DNA of 52,272 nucleotides. Origin: Planctomycetales bacterium. GTDB lineage: Bacteria > Planctomycetota > Planctomycetia > Isosphaerales > Isosphaeraceae. The DNA is taken from NCBI GenBank assembly GCA_027459775.1, contig DAIDHE010000268.1, positions 1-52,272 on the forward strand, read 5' to 3'. Below the pieces are notes generated by a model. That model was not told where the DNA came from. It worked only from the letters and a program-made list of their open reading frames with translations, and ran no database searches. Each line of letters opens with the position of its first letter. Position 1 is the first letter of the stretch. Shown one piece after another: positions 45,057 to 52,272 of this stretch. Made by a program: the position numbers and the translations under genes.

Positions 45057-46285
45057 GTAAGGCGGTTCTCAACGCATCTTATTGCGCCATGGTTCTCGGC
45101 CTATTGGCCGGGATCCCTTGCTTGCTGTCTAACAGCAGCGCACCGTTCATCGCGAGACGGGAATTCGGATATACGAAAACGTCAGTGAATGGCTGGCGAT
45201 CAAGCCCACTGCACATTCCCCCGACACATGATTTCGAGGGCACGATTTCGCATGAAGAATTAAGAGCAGTGGCTCTTCGCGTGGTGCCACGCTGGAAGGT
45301 GGTAAAGGTTCACCAGATATTGCACGCTTTGCGTCTCTGGGGATACCGATGCGACTTCGATTTCGACTATTTAACCAATCCGAGCCGAATGGGAATTCCC
45401 TCCGGGGCGAGGATGTTATCGATAGTCCTGGACGACCGCGTACTGCATGAGACCTTGGTTCCTTGTGACTCGGTACTCTTGAGAACCGCGAGCGGAATCG
45501 GAGTCGAGTATGGTACGAGTTCGTCACCCGCTCACTGCGATCAACTCCTAAAAGTCACGTCGGAAATTGATCTGCCAGCTGACGCCCCTGTGCACCCGCG
45601 TGGTGGTCCGACAGGGACGGTGAACGACATTATTCGGGAATCTCTGGACAACTTCGTCATCGACCAGGAGCTCGAGTTCACAGCCGTTGCCTACAGCCGC
45701 TGGCTTCCACCGTACGATCGCTGGACGAACCGATTCGGTGAGACGACGACCTTTGATGATCTCGCAGACAAACTCATTGAAAAGCCCCTTGGGGAAGGGG
45801 CTTGTTTTGGCGCTCATGTTCCGTATGCTTTGGCGAATATACTCAGAGCGAATCAGTGTCACCACGTGGTCGGGCCCGAAGTGGTGGTGGCGATCGAGCA
45901 GAGGCTTGGCCAGATTTCTCGCCTTCTCGAAAAGAATCAGGCCGACAACGGGGCGTGGTTCGAGGACTGGGCTCGCGTCGGCTCTCACGTTCGGACCGGC
46001 GCTAGCCGCACGACGTTTGACGCCGTCCTGTCCACCGGACACCACCTGGAATGGATGGCGTTAGTCCCTGATCGGCTTCGGCCGGACCGCCAAGCTGTGA
46101 TGAAGGCCATCCGACTGCTGTCCCGGACTATACCCATGCATGACACCACCTCGATATCCCATCCTCGCAGTTTCGGGGCATTCAGTCACGCGGCGCGTGC
46201 GTTAATGCTTCTGGAGGGAGTCGATGCGGCCGATGTCATAATACCCGCCGACGCCTCGCGTAGCCCTGGTTCGAGGAACAGGTGA
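45053..46285 (+). CDS. Exported protein, possibly an alpha/alpha-toroid fold (locus 2)
   Basis: A 410-residue protein from GTG 45053, with AGAGGGAG upstream and overlapping the protease stop by GTGA; this fixes the start against the longer upstream opening. The N-terminus has a signal-like segment (YCAMVLGLLAGIPCLL). The second half is helical with repeats of the kind seen in alpha/alpha-toroid proteins: ACFGAHVPYALANILRAN, a QW-like KNQADNGAWFEDW, and STGHHLEWMALVP. Such folds include terpene cyclases and lanthionine cyclases (LanC), but no metal-site triad of LanC is seen. No counterpart in locus 1. Family unassigned. Confidence 0.6.
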   Translation: MSKAVLNASYCAMVLGLLAGIPCLLSNSSAPFIARREFGYTKTSVNGWRSSPLHIPPTHDFEGTISHEELRAVALRVVPRWKVVKVHQILHALRLWGYRCDFDFDYLTNPSRMGIPSGARMLSIVLDDRVLHETLVPCDSVLLRTASGIGVEYGTSSSPAHCDQLLKVTSEIDLPADAPVHPRGGPTGTVNDIIRESLDNFVIDQELEFTAVAYSRWLPPYDRWTNRFGETTTFDDLADKLIEKPLGEGACFGAHVPYALANILRANQCHHVVGPEVVVAIEQRLGQISRLLEKNQADNGAWFEDWARVGSHVRTGASRTTFDAVLSTGHHLEWMALVPDRLRPDRQAVMKAIRLLSRTIPMHDTTSISHPRSFGAFSHAARALMLLEGVDAADVIIPADASRSPGSRNR

Positions 46286-47814
46286 ATTGCAAGGTCAGCT
46301 TTTGCTCGCGGGGCACGTGCATGGTTCCCAACAACCGCGTTATGACTTCCGGACGCCCCATTGCGATTCTGTTATCCGCGTGCGCCTTGGCCCGAGCCGA
46401 GCCAGGCGGGGCTGCGTCCCGTCAGGAGCGAAATCACGGCACGCTCTCACGGGAGCAGGTCATTCGTGGAGTGGAGCGCAACTTCGCGGAGCTTCAGCGT
46501 ATGCGGACGATCACCGTTTCATATCGCCTGCGTTACGAAAATGTGTTGGGCAAACCGAATTACGCATTTGACGAAGTCCACGTTCGGAACGTCAGTCAAG
46601 GGGAGATGTATCGGACGGAAATCAACGCGACCATGAAGAGCCCCCACGGGCCCGTGGGCCTCCATCGAGCGTCGACCTGGAATGCCAAATACGGCATGCT
46701 CTTACTCGATGACGAGAGCATTGTGATCACAAAGGCCGTGGGAGATTATGCGCATTACTATCGATACTATTTCGACTTTCTGTGCTCGTCGATCGGGTCC
46801 GCAAGATTGCGCGGACCGTCAAGGTCGTCCATCGCCTCCGGCGGCGATTACTGGATGCCTGACGCCCTGACCCGGCTCGCGGGGGAGTTTCGGCTTGAAC
46901 GAGATCTCCAAACAGTGGGTGACGCACCCTGTTTGGTACTAGACCGTCCAGGGAGGGATCGCATCTGGGTCGACCCAACCAAGGATTTCTCCATCGTTCG
47001 TCGAGACTTCTTCTATCCTGGCGGCCAACCGTTGGAGCGCACCGTCTACCGGAATCACAAGCAGGCGGGAGGGTATTGGTTCCCTATGGAGATCGTGCGC
47101 GAGGAATTTGGTACGCCCGACGGTCCTGTCGAGCTTGTGAACAGGGTGTGCCATCGCAAGACAATCGACCAAGTCAAGCTTTCGTCGGATCAGGTTGGTG
47201 ACCAGCAGTTCGCGCTCCCGATCCAGCAAGGGAGCGTGGTTGACGACGAGGTTCGCGGCGTCAGGTACACCGCGCTCAGTCCCGGAGGAGGGGCGGCTCT
47301 GATCGAGAGGGCGGTTTCGGGAGCGAGGCGGCTCACGCCCGCTTCCCATCGCTTCCTGTGGCTGGTGCTGGGAAATGTCTTGTTAATGGCGCTCATCGCG
47401 CTCGCGATTCTCTTGGGCGGTGCAACAAACCAGACCTCTCCGAGGGGGACTCTACTGGCGTCCATCGCAAACACGTTTTCAAGGGGTTCCCGTATGCAAT
47501 CCTCAATCTCGCCCTCGGTCTCCCGTAGGTGGATTATCGCTTTCGCCGGTTCCTCGCTCTGCCTTATGACGGTCTCCGTCTTATGTATCCGCGCTCGGGG
47601 GCGTAATCCTCCGGCACCCCCACTGGCGACAACCGACCGAGCCATGTCCCTTGAGGAGAAGATCGAGTACGAACGCAAGGTTCTAGTCAGACTCGGCGTA
47701 GAGAAGTCCAGGATCCGGGATCCCAAACGGGCTCGAGAGCTCGAGAAATCGTACGAGAGAACCGAGAAATCCCTGGACTCGCATGTCCGGGAACGATCGG
47801 CGCTCCAGCGATAG
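46282..47814 (+). CDS. LolA/RseB-like membrane protein with extra C-terminal membrane domain (locus 2)
   Basis: A 510-residue protein from GTG 46282, overlapping the previous stop by GTGA. An export segment lies near residues 20-36 (PIAILLSACALARA). Residues about 60-330 resemble the LolA/RseB-type half-barrel (CLVLDRPGRDRIWVDP, GGYWFPMEIVREEF, FALPIQQGSVVDDEVRG). A membrane span follows at about 357-378, where the locus 1 protein would end. Here the frame continues into a second span (about 416-435) and a charged, coiled-coil-like tail (EEKIEYERKVLVRLGVEKSR). This may be a fusion with another small membrane protein. Confidence 0.7.
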   Translation: MNCKVSFCSRGTCMVPNNRVMTSGRPIAILLSACALARAEPGGAASRQERNHGTLSREQVIRGVERNFAELQRMRTITVSYRLRYENVLGKPNYAFDEVHVRNVSQGEMYRTEINATMKSPHGPVGLHRASTWNAKYGMLLLDDESIVITKAVGDYAHYYRYYFDFLCSSIGSARLRGPSRSSIASGGDYWMPDALTRLAGEFRLERDLQTVGDAPCLVLDRPGRDRIWVDPTKDFSIVRRDFFYPGGQPLERTVYRNHKQAGGYWFPMEIVREEFGTPDGPVELVNRVCHRKTIDQVKLSSDQVGDQQFALPIQQGSVVDDEVRGVRYTALSPGGGAALIERAVSGARRLTPASHRFLWLVLGNVLLMALIALAILLGGATNQTSPRGTLLASIANTFSRGSRMQSSISPSVSRRWIIAFAGSSLCLMTVSVLCIRARGRNPPAPPLATTDRAMSLEEKIEYERKVLVRLGVEKSRIRDPKRARELEKSYERTEKSLDSHVRERSALQR

Positions 47815-47888
47815 GCCCTTACAGGCCGCGCATCGACAATATGTTTGGCTCATCCGGTATTCCAGTCGGTTGGCTGCGGGGATCCAGA

Positions 47889-47925
47889 CGTAACCAGTTT
47901 CTGAAAAACGACTTAGGACGCCGAC
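47889..47925 (+). repeat. Boundary motif copy C (37 bp)
   Basis: Direct repeat of 44237-44273 (31 of 37 positions identical). Its last base directly adjoins the first recognisable codon of the DUF1559 remnant at 47926, so it marks the right junction of the inserted segment. Confidence 0.8.
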
Positions 47926-48060
47926 GCTCACCCCGAGGGAACCAACTTCGGCTTCACCGACGGCTCCGTGCGGTTCCTGAAGGCGACGATCGACCCCGCC
48001 GTGTTGCACCTGCTGCTCACGCGCGATGGAGGCGAAGTCCCCAACCAGAACGACTTTTGA
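47926..48060 (+). pseudogene. C-terminal remnant of a DUF1559 pseudopilin gene
   Basis: An uninterrupted 44-codon stretch ends at TGA 48060 and matches the last part of DUF1559 proteins: AHPEGTNFGFTDGSVRFLK, then TIDPAVLHLLLTRDGGEV and NQNDF. No start codon or prepilin leader exists upstream, because the rest of the gene has been replaced by the inserted segment. High GC like the flanking genome, unlike the insert. Confidence 0.88.
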
Positions 48061-48224
48061 GTGCGCGTGGGCGCGGGTGGCCGCCGCTAGGGGTTTGAAA
48101 AACCGCGACGGATTATTTACCCTAGGTTGCGGGAAACTCCGCGGTTTCCTATTTGTTAGAGATAGTCGACCGGAAGCTTGGGTGTTCAGGCTCCGTCGGC
48201 GGTCAACCTCGAGGAGATGCATCC

Positions 48225-48506
48225 ATGGTACGGAACCTGACGATTCTGGTTCTGGGTGGTTTTTTGGCTTCGGCGGCCCTTGCGGGTAATGCCGAGGCCT
48301 GTCACAAGATGGGCTGCAAGGCCAAGCCGGTCTGCTGCGCCACGCCCCCGCCTTGTCCCCCGCCCGTTTGCTGCGCGCCCAAGGTCAAGAAGTGCGGCTT
48401 CCACCTGCCCAAGTTCTGCCACAAGCGCACCTGCGCCCCGGCCCCGGTGGCGTGCGCCACGGGCACTTGCCCGATGCCCTCGGCGCAGGCCTCGGCCCAG
48501 CACTGA
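48225..48506 (+). CDS. Small Cys- and Pro-rich secreted protein
   Basis: A 93-residue protein from ATG 48225 behind GAGGAG. The signal peptide (LTILVLGGFLASAALA) ends near residue 20. The mature 70 residues contain twelve cysteines, two as CC pairs next to Pro runs (VCCATPPPCPPPVCCAP), and several basic residues. Possible roles are metal binding or a disulfide-rich wall component. It stands alone, after the DUF1559 remnant, and differs from the cassette peptides in composition. I do not recognise a named family. Confidence 0.8.
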   Translation: MVRNLTILVLGGFLASAALAGNAEACHKMGCKAKPVCCATPPPCPPPVCCAPKVKKCGFHLPKFCHKRTCAPAPVACATGTCPMPSAQASAQH

Positions 48507-48612
48507 GCGAACTACTCTGGGAGCGCGGGCGGCTCGCCCGCCGTTTCCCTTTGACCTCAACAGCCGGCCCCCGGGTCGCGGAGCGCGCCTCGGGGGTCGG
48601 TTCGATTTTGGG

Positions 48613-50301
48613 TCACCGGTCTTCTTCGCGGATCCCCAAACGCGCGATCTCGCCGTAGGGAAAGATCCAGACCAGGGGCACGCCCAGTTTTGTGACTGTC
48701 AGTGCGGGCTGGCCTTCAGAGACCAGCCTGCGGTCGCCCCGGGTCAAAACTCCGGGGCGATTCTGGAGCACGAGCCAGCGCGGACGGCCGCGATCGACCT
48801 GAGCCAGTCGCTCGGGCAAAAGCCCCGTCGACCTCAGATAGAGAAGCGAATGCGGGAAAGTGCGAAAGACGATCGTCTCGCCCGGTCCGGTGCGCTCGCG
48901 CAAAAACCGTAGCGCGTCGGCGTCGAGGGCGTCCCAGTAATAGGTGGGCTCCATTCCCAGCCGGCTCGCGCCCGGTAGGCCCCCCACGATCGGGCTATAA
49001 TAAGCTAACGGGGTAGGCATCATGAGCGCGATCGAGGCTGCTCCCTCGAGGATGGCGACGGCGATCAGGGGCCTGGCCGCGCGGTTCAGGTGGTTGATCA
49101 TCCACCACCCGCCCACGCCGCCGGCCAAGGCGAGCATCCCAAACGCGGGCAAGAAAAGCCGCACGCCGTCGTGACCGGGGGTGTGCGGCAGGGCGCGGAG
49201 CACCATCAGAAACACCCAGTGCCCGGCGATCAAGACACCGAGGCGGTCGCGGCGGGGATGGCGGAACGCCGCGAACAAGCCGAACATTCCCGCGATCAAA
49301 AACCCGACCGGCGTGACCAGGACGGTCCAGACCATTGTGTTGTAAAACGGCAGCGATTCGCGGGGCGTGTTATAGACGGTTCCGAGAAATAACACCTGAA
49401 TAGGTATGGACTTGCCGCGTCCGAGATTGGAATCGAAGAACCGCACCAGGCCGGGTAAGGGGGTGGTCCACCAGGGAGGCATCAGGGCGAAAAGCACGAC
49501 TCCGGCGATCGGCAAGGCGACGGCGAGGCTCAGGAGCGCGCGGCGGCTCTGATAGACAAGAGCCCAGGCCAGGAACGGCAGTGGCAGGAACCACCCCGTC
49601 AGTTTGGTCGCGGCCGCGCAGCCCAGGATCAAGCCGAGCAGGATCGACCACGGCCAAAACCAGGAAGGACGCGATGGTTGGGCGGGAATCACAATCTGAG
49701 CAAACACGACGACCGCCAGAACCCAGAGCGACGTCATCACGCCGTCATAGGCGGCGTAGTGCCCGTGACCGAACAGGTTGGGCTGGAGCACCCACGACCC
49801 TGTGGCGAGGGCGGCCGGCCAGGGGCCGAGCCGGCTCAGGAAAAACCCCGCGATCACGCCCCCGGTCATGCTGAAGAGCAGGATCGGGCCCAGCCGCGCG
49901 CGGGGCAGGTCTGCCCAGCGGGGTGCGATCAGGTCGCCGGAGAGGCCCAGGAGGGCGTAAAACGGAGGGTGGCCGTGGGGCTCCTCGCGGGCAAAGGGCC
50001 AGAAATAGGCCACCACCTCGGGATCAAACAAGAGCGACCGTCGCGACCGCAGCCGCTCGGCCCGGGGCGCGGGCGCGCCGTCGGTCTGGACGAGCTCGAG
50101 CCGTGGCGGCTCGAATTTCCGCGAGAATCGCTCAGGCACGGTGAGCAGGTGAAACCACGCCCGCAGCCGGGCCTCGCGTCCGAGGGTGTAGCCTTCGTCC
50201 CAGCCGATGGCGAGAGACGGCTCCGTGAGCAGCATCAGCGTGGCCGTCGCCAGAAAGACGGCCAGCCCCGCGCCCCAGTTTCGCGCGGCAGCGTGCTTCA
50301 T
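48613..50301 (-). CDS. GT39/PMT-like polytopic glycosyltransferase (2)
   Basis: A 562-residue membrane protein from ATG 50301. The first helix is followed by the GT-C acidic pair in GWDEGYTLGREA, and a patch FWPFAREEPHGHPPFYALLG parallels that of the 38424-40892 protein. About eleven hydrophobic helices and a short soluble C-terminus follow. It lacks the long C-terminal domain of its relative. Same likely chemistry: sugar transfer from a lipid-linked donor on the outer face of the inner membrane. The acetyltransferase gene lies 46 bp upstream on the same strand. Confidence 0.83.
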   Translation of the reverse strand: MKHAAARNWGAGLAVFLATATLMLLTEPSLAIGWDEGYTLGREARLRAWFHLLTVPERFSRKFEPPRLELVQTDGAPAPRAERLRSRRSLLFDPEVVAYFWPFAREEPHGHPPFYALLGLSGDLIAPRWADLPRARLGPILLFSMTGGVIAGFFLSRLGPWPAALATGSWVLQPNLFGHGHYAAYDGVMTSLWVLAVVVFAQIVIPAQPSRPSWFWPWSILLGLILGCAAATKLTGWFLPLPFLAWALVYQSRRALLSLAVALPIAGVVLFALMPPWWTTPLPGLVRFFDSNLGRGKSIPIQVLFLGTVYNTPRESLPFYNTMVWTVLVTPVGFLIAGMFGLFAAFRHPRRDRLGVLIAGHWVFLMVLRALPHTPGHDGVRLFLPAFGMLALAGGVGGWWMINHLNRAARPLIAVAILEGAASIALMMPTPLAYYSPIVGGLPGASRLGMEPTYYWDALDADALRFLRERTGPGETIVFRTFPHSLLYLRSTGLLPERLAQVDRGRPRWLVLQNRPGVLTRGDRRLVSEGQPALTVTKLGVPLVWIFPYGEIARLGIREEDR

Positions 50302-50347
50302 GGCGCGTGCTCGGGCACGCGGCCTGGGCTTGCCAACCTCGCCCGCG

Positions 50348-50857
50348 TCACACCGGGGCGGCCGCGTAACGCGAGCCGGCTGCCCTCAAGATGGCCTCGG
50401 GCTCGTGGACGCGGATCAGCGCCGTCTCCTTGCATTCCGGGAACGCCGGGCACCGCACGCATTCGTTCCAGATTCCCTGCGGCAGCTCGCTCTTTTCGAT
50501 CACCCGATATCCGCATCGGCTGAAGAAATCGACCGAGTTCGTGAGCGCGAACACCGATTTGACCTCGAGCGCGCGCGCCCGATCCCAGCACCAGTCGACG
50601 AGCCTTCGCCCCAGCCCGATCCCTTGCAACTGTTCCGCGACGGCCAGGCAACGAATCTCCGACAGGTCTTCCCAGAAGACGTGCAGGGCCGCGCAGCCGA
50701 CCACGTGATTGTCGTCGTCGACGGCCACGCAGAACTCGGTGATCGATTCGTAAAGCTCCGCCATGGTCCGCCGGATCATGAGCTTCTTCTCGGCGAAGAC
50801 GCCGACCAGCTCGTGAATTCCAGGAACGTCGCTGACGCGCGCGGGGCGAATGTTCAA
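50348..50857 (-). CDS. ArgA-like GNAT N-acetyltransferase
   Basis: A 169-residue protein. The start is set at TTG 50857 by a GGAGG site eight bases upstream; the frame opens far earlier but that part is not conserved-looking. The GNAT core begins LNIRPARVSDVPGIHELV and has the acetyl-CoA pyrophosphate loop QGIGLGRR. The ending NECVRCPAFPECKETALI is typical of the short stand-alone N-acetylglutamate-synthase-like family. It probably acetylates glutamate as the first step of arginine synthesis, though no other arginine gene is nearby to support this. Confidence 0.85.
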   Translation of the reverse strand: MNIRPARVSDVPGIHELVGVFAEKKLMIRRTMAELYESITEFCVAVDDDNHVVGCAALHVFWEDLSEIRCLAVAEQLQGIGLGRRLVDWCWDRARALEVKSVFALTNSVDFFSRCGYRVIEKSELPQGIWNECVRCPAFPECKETALIRVHEPEAILRAAGSRYAAAPV

Positions 50858-51050
50858 TCGAGGAACCTCCAGGGTCGGCTCAAGGGCCGAGCGAGCACGA
50901 GGGACGAAAGGACGTAAGCTCCAGCCCATCGCCGCTTTGAAAATTAAAGCGTGGGGCTGGGTCTCAATTTTAGAAAACTCGGGCGGAGAATCAAGCCAGC
51001 CTGTTCGCGCGGGCCAGGTCAAGAGCCTGTTCGAGGCGGGTCCGAGGGGC

Positions 51051-51725
51051 CTATCGTCGCGTGGCGGCTTCAGGCCCCACGAGGTCCGCGGCGATCTCGG
51101 CTGGGGCGGAGGGTTGGGCCTGCGACTGCCGGATGCGCGGGGCGAGCACGCGGTTTTCATAGTACGACATCATGTGGCGATAGTCGGGCCCGTGCGTGAC
51201 CTTGACCAGGCCGACCGAGCGCTCAATCTCGTCGGCCGCCTTCGCCAGGGTCCAGCCGCAGTATTTGGTGCGGTAGGCGATCTGGGTCATGGACGCGCGG
51301 TTGAGCCCGTGGTGGCAATGGAAATAGATCGGGTAATTTGCGGGGTCGGCCAGGACGGCGGCGGCCTTGTCGAGCTGATCCGAGATCGCGTCCTCCGCGC
51401 TCCCCTTGGCGTCCACGCGGTTGTCGACGATCGGGATGTGGATCCATTTCACGCCGAGCTCTTCGGCGAGCCGCTTTTCGTGGATCGCGAGGTGGTGGTC
51501 GGCGGGGTGGGCCAGGGCCAGGATCGTGCGGATCTTGCGGTCGCGGATGATCGATCGCATGGGCCAGGGCTTTTGCCAGGCGCCGCGGTAAATCTTGCCC
51601 GGCTCGACGACGACGAATTCCTTGGGAAAAACGTAATCGTGGCCGTGCCGCCAGAGTTGTTCCAGAGCGAACCCGCCGATCCCGGCCGCCGTCACGCGGC
51701 GAATCCATGCTCTTCGATTGATCAT
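51051..51725 (-). CDS. Exported dual-specificity-type protein tyrosine phosphatase
   Basis: A 224-residue protein from ATG 51725 (GGAGGGAG upstream). The N-terminus NRRAWIRRVTAAGIGGFALEQL resembles a Tat signal, as in the DUF1501 proteins. The phosphatase loop HCHHGLNR gives Cys137 and Arg143 (CX5R); Asp101 in PIVDNRVD is a candidate general acid. The start of the domain (GKIYRGAWQKPWPMRSIIRD) fits the dual-specificity/Siw14-like group. It should remove phosphate from tyrosine residues or from a small phosphoester, possibly outside the cytoplasm, which would be unusual. Confidence 0.83.
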   Translation of the reverse strand: MINRRAWIRRVTAAGIGGFALEQLWRHGHDYVFPKEFVVVEPGKIYRGAWQKPWPMRSIIRDRKIRTILALAHPADHHLAIHEKRLAEELGVKWIHIPIVDNRVDAKGSAEDAISDQLDKAAAVLADPANYPIYFHCHHGLNRASMTQIAYRTKYCGWTLAKAADEIERSVGLVKVTHGPDYRHMMSYYENRVLAPRIRQSQAQPSAPAEIAADLVGPEAATRR

Positions 51726-52005
51726 CGCCCTGCTTCTCCCTCCGTGGAACGCACTCTTGCCCGGCGATTCCAGGCGCGAACTCGCCTTTCGCTTGCGTTG
51801 GTGTCTTTTAGCAAGAGACGCCGTGAGGGACAAGCCCGATCGCGAGCCTGACGCGATCGGGCGCGGTTCCTCGGGGCGTTTCTTGAGAACTCGCGTCCCC
51901 GCACTTGATTTCCATCGCTACAATCACCAGGCGGCGATTGGAGTGGCCGCCAGTCGAGGTCCGTCGCCCGTGGCGTTTTCTTGATTCCAGGGAGCTCGCG
52001 AATCG

Positions 52006-52272
52006 ATGCGGAAAGAAGCGATCCAAGCCTCCGCGTCGACCCCGACCCTGGAGGACGCCCACTCCGGCCGGTCCGAGCGCTCGCCGGCGTCGATTTCACG
52101 GGTCGTCGGGATCTACCAGATGGCGCTCAGGCGCGCCCTCGAGCACTTCTTTCCCGACGCCCAGCTCGAGGTTCTGGGCGACCGCAGCATCATCGACTGG
52201 GACGGCTCGTCGGACGAGACCTACTATCGCCTGCGCGTCGATCCCGAGGGGGTCGGCGTCGAGATCGAGTGG
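52006..52272 (+). CDS. Hypothetical protein, 5' part only (runs off right edge)
   Basis: Opens at ATG 52006, with GGGAG upstream, and stays open for 89 codons to the window end. The first 25 residues are Ser/Ala-rich; then RVVGIYQMALRRALEHFFPD suggests a helix and EVLGDRSIIDWDGSSDETYY an acidic beta segment. No family recognised. It is divergent from the phosphatase gene, with 280 bp between. Confidence 0.65.
   Translation, partial: MRKEAIQASASTPTLEDAHSGRSERSPASISRVVGIYQMALRRALEHFFPDAQLEVLGDRSIIDWDGSSDETYYRLRVDPEGVGVEIEW

Noticed and set aside
45053..46285. Lanthionine cyclase (LanC) assignment
   Set aside because: No Cys/Cys-His zinc ligand pattern of LanC is visible, so only a general helical toroid guess is offered.
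1..52272. tRNA, rRNA or riboswitch
   Set aside because: No cloverleaf, rRNA-like or conserved riboswitch sequence was recognised by reading; a covariance-model search would settle this.

Overview
The window looks like chromosomal DNA of a GC-rich member of the Planctomycetota, most likely of the Isosphaeraceae type. The basis is gene content. It has two large exported cytochromes of the PSCyt/DUF1549/DUF1553 type, two Tat-exported DUF1501 proteins, two intact DUF1559 pseudopilins and a pseudopilin remnant, two CRTAC1-type FG-GAP/UnbV proteins, several single-membrane-span TPR proteins, and a planctomycete-style sigma factor. No rRNA, tRNA, CRISPR array, phage gene or intact transposase was recognised.

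Layout. (1) 1-5393: a five-gene cassette (DUF1573 lipoprotein, DUF1559 pseudopilin, Cys-rich secreted peptide, LolA/RseB-like membrane protein, exported C39-like protease) lies between two nearly identical copies of the 5' end of arsS. One copy runs off the left edge and the other is a truncated pseudogene. (2) 5531-20798: short repeats, a DUF418 membrane protein, an operon of cytochrome, DUF1501 and glycoside-hydrolase-like genes, and a 1715-residue cytochrome/WD40/Ig-like/DUF1549/DUF1553 protein. (3) 20838-32840: four TPR proteins, a pseudopilin, a small lipoprotein and two CRTAC1 proteins, with REP-like hairpins between the last two. (4) 33125-42060: a tandem metallo-beta-lactamase protein with its DUF1501 partner, a RelE/Phd-type toxin-antitoxin pair, an MFS transporter, a GT39-like membrane protein, and an uncharacterised small gene paired with an XRE regulator. 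(5) 42317-48060: a sigma factor whose overlapping partner gene is broken by an inserted segment of lower GC content. The insert carries a second Cys-rich peptide and a tightly overlapping operon (C39-like protease, putative alpha/alpha-toroid protein, LolA-like protein) and ends against the last 44 codons of a destroyed DUF1559 gene. (6) 48225-52272: a Cys-rich secreted protein, a second GT39-like protein, an ArgA-like acetyltransferase, an exported tyrosine phosphatase and a partial gene.

The most interesting signal is the recurrence of one gene set in two separate loci (419-4963 and 43310-47814). Each encodes a Cys-rich Sec-exported peptide, a C39-like cysteine protease with signal peptide and C-terminal membrane anchor instead of an ABC exporter, and a LolA/RseB-like protein with a C-terminal membrane span. 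Both are linked to DUF1559 pseudopilin sequence, and both sit at a disrupted site: one beside a broken arsS copy, the other between two broken genes. The peptide of the second locus carries a double-glycine motif with Glu at -8 and Ile at -4, as in C39 leader peptides. I infer a mobile or frequently exchanged module for maturing a secreted peptide outside the cytoplasm. The family-level pieces are known, but the combination and its function are inference.
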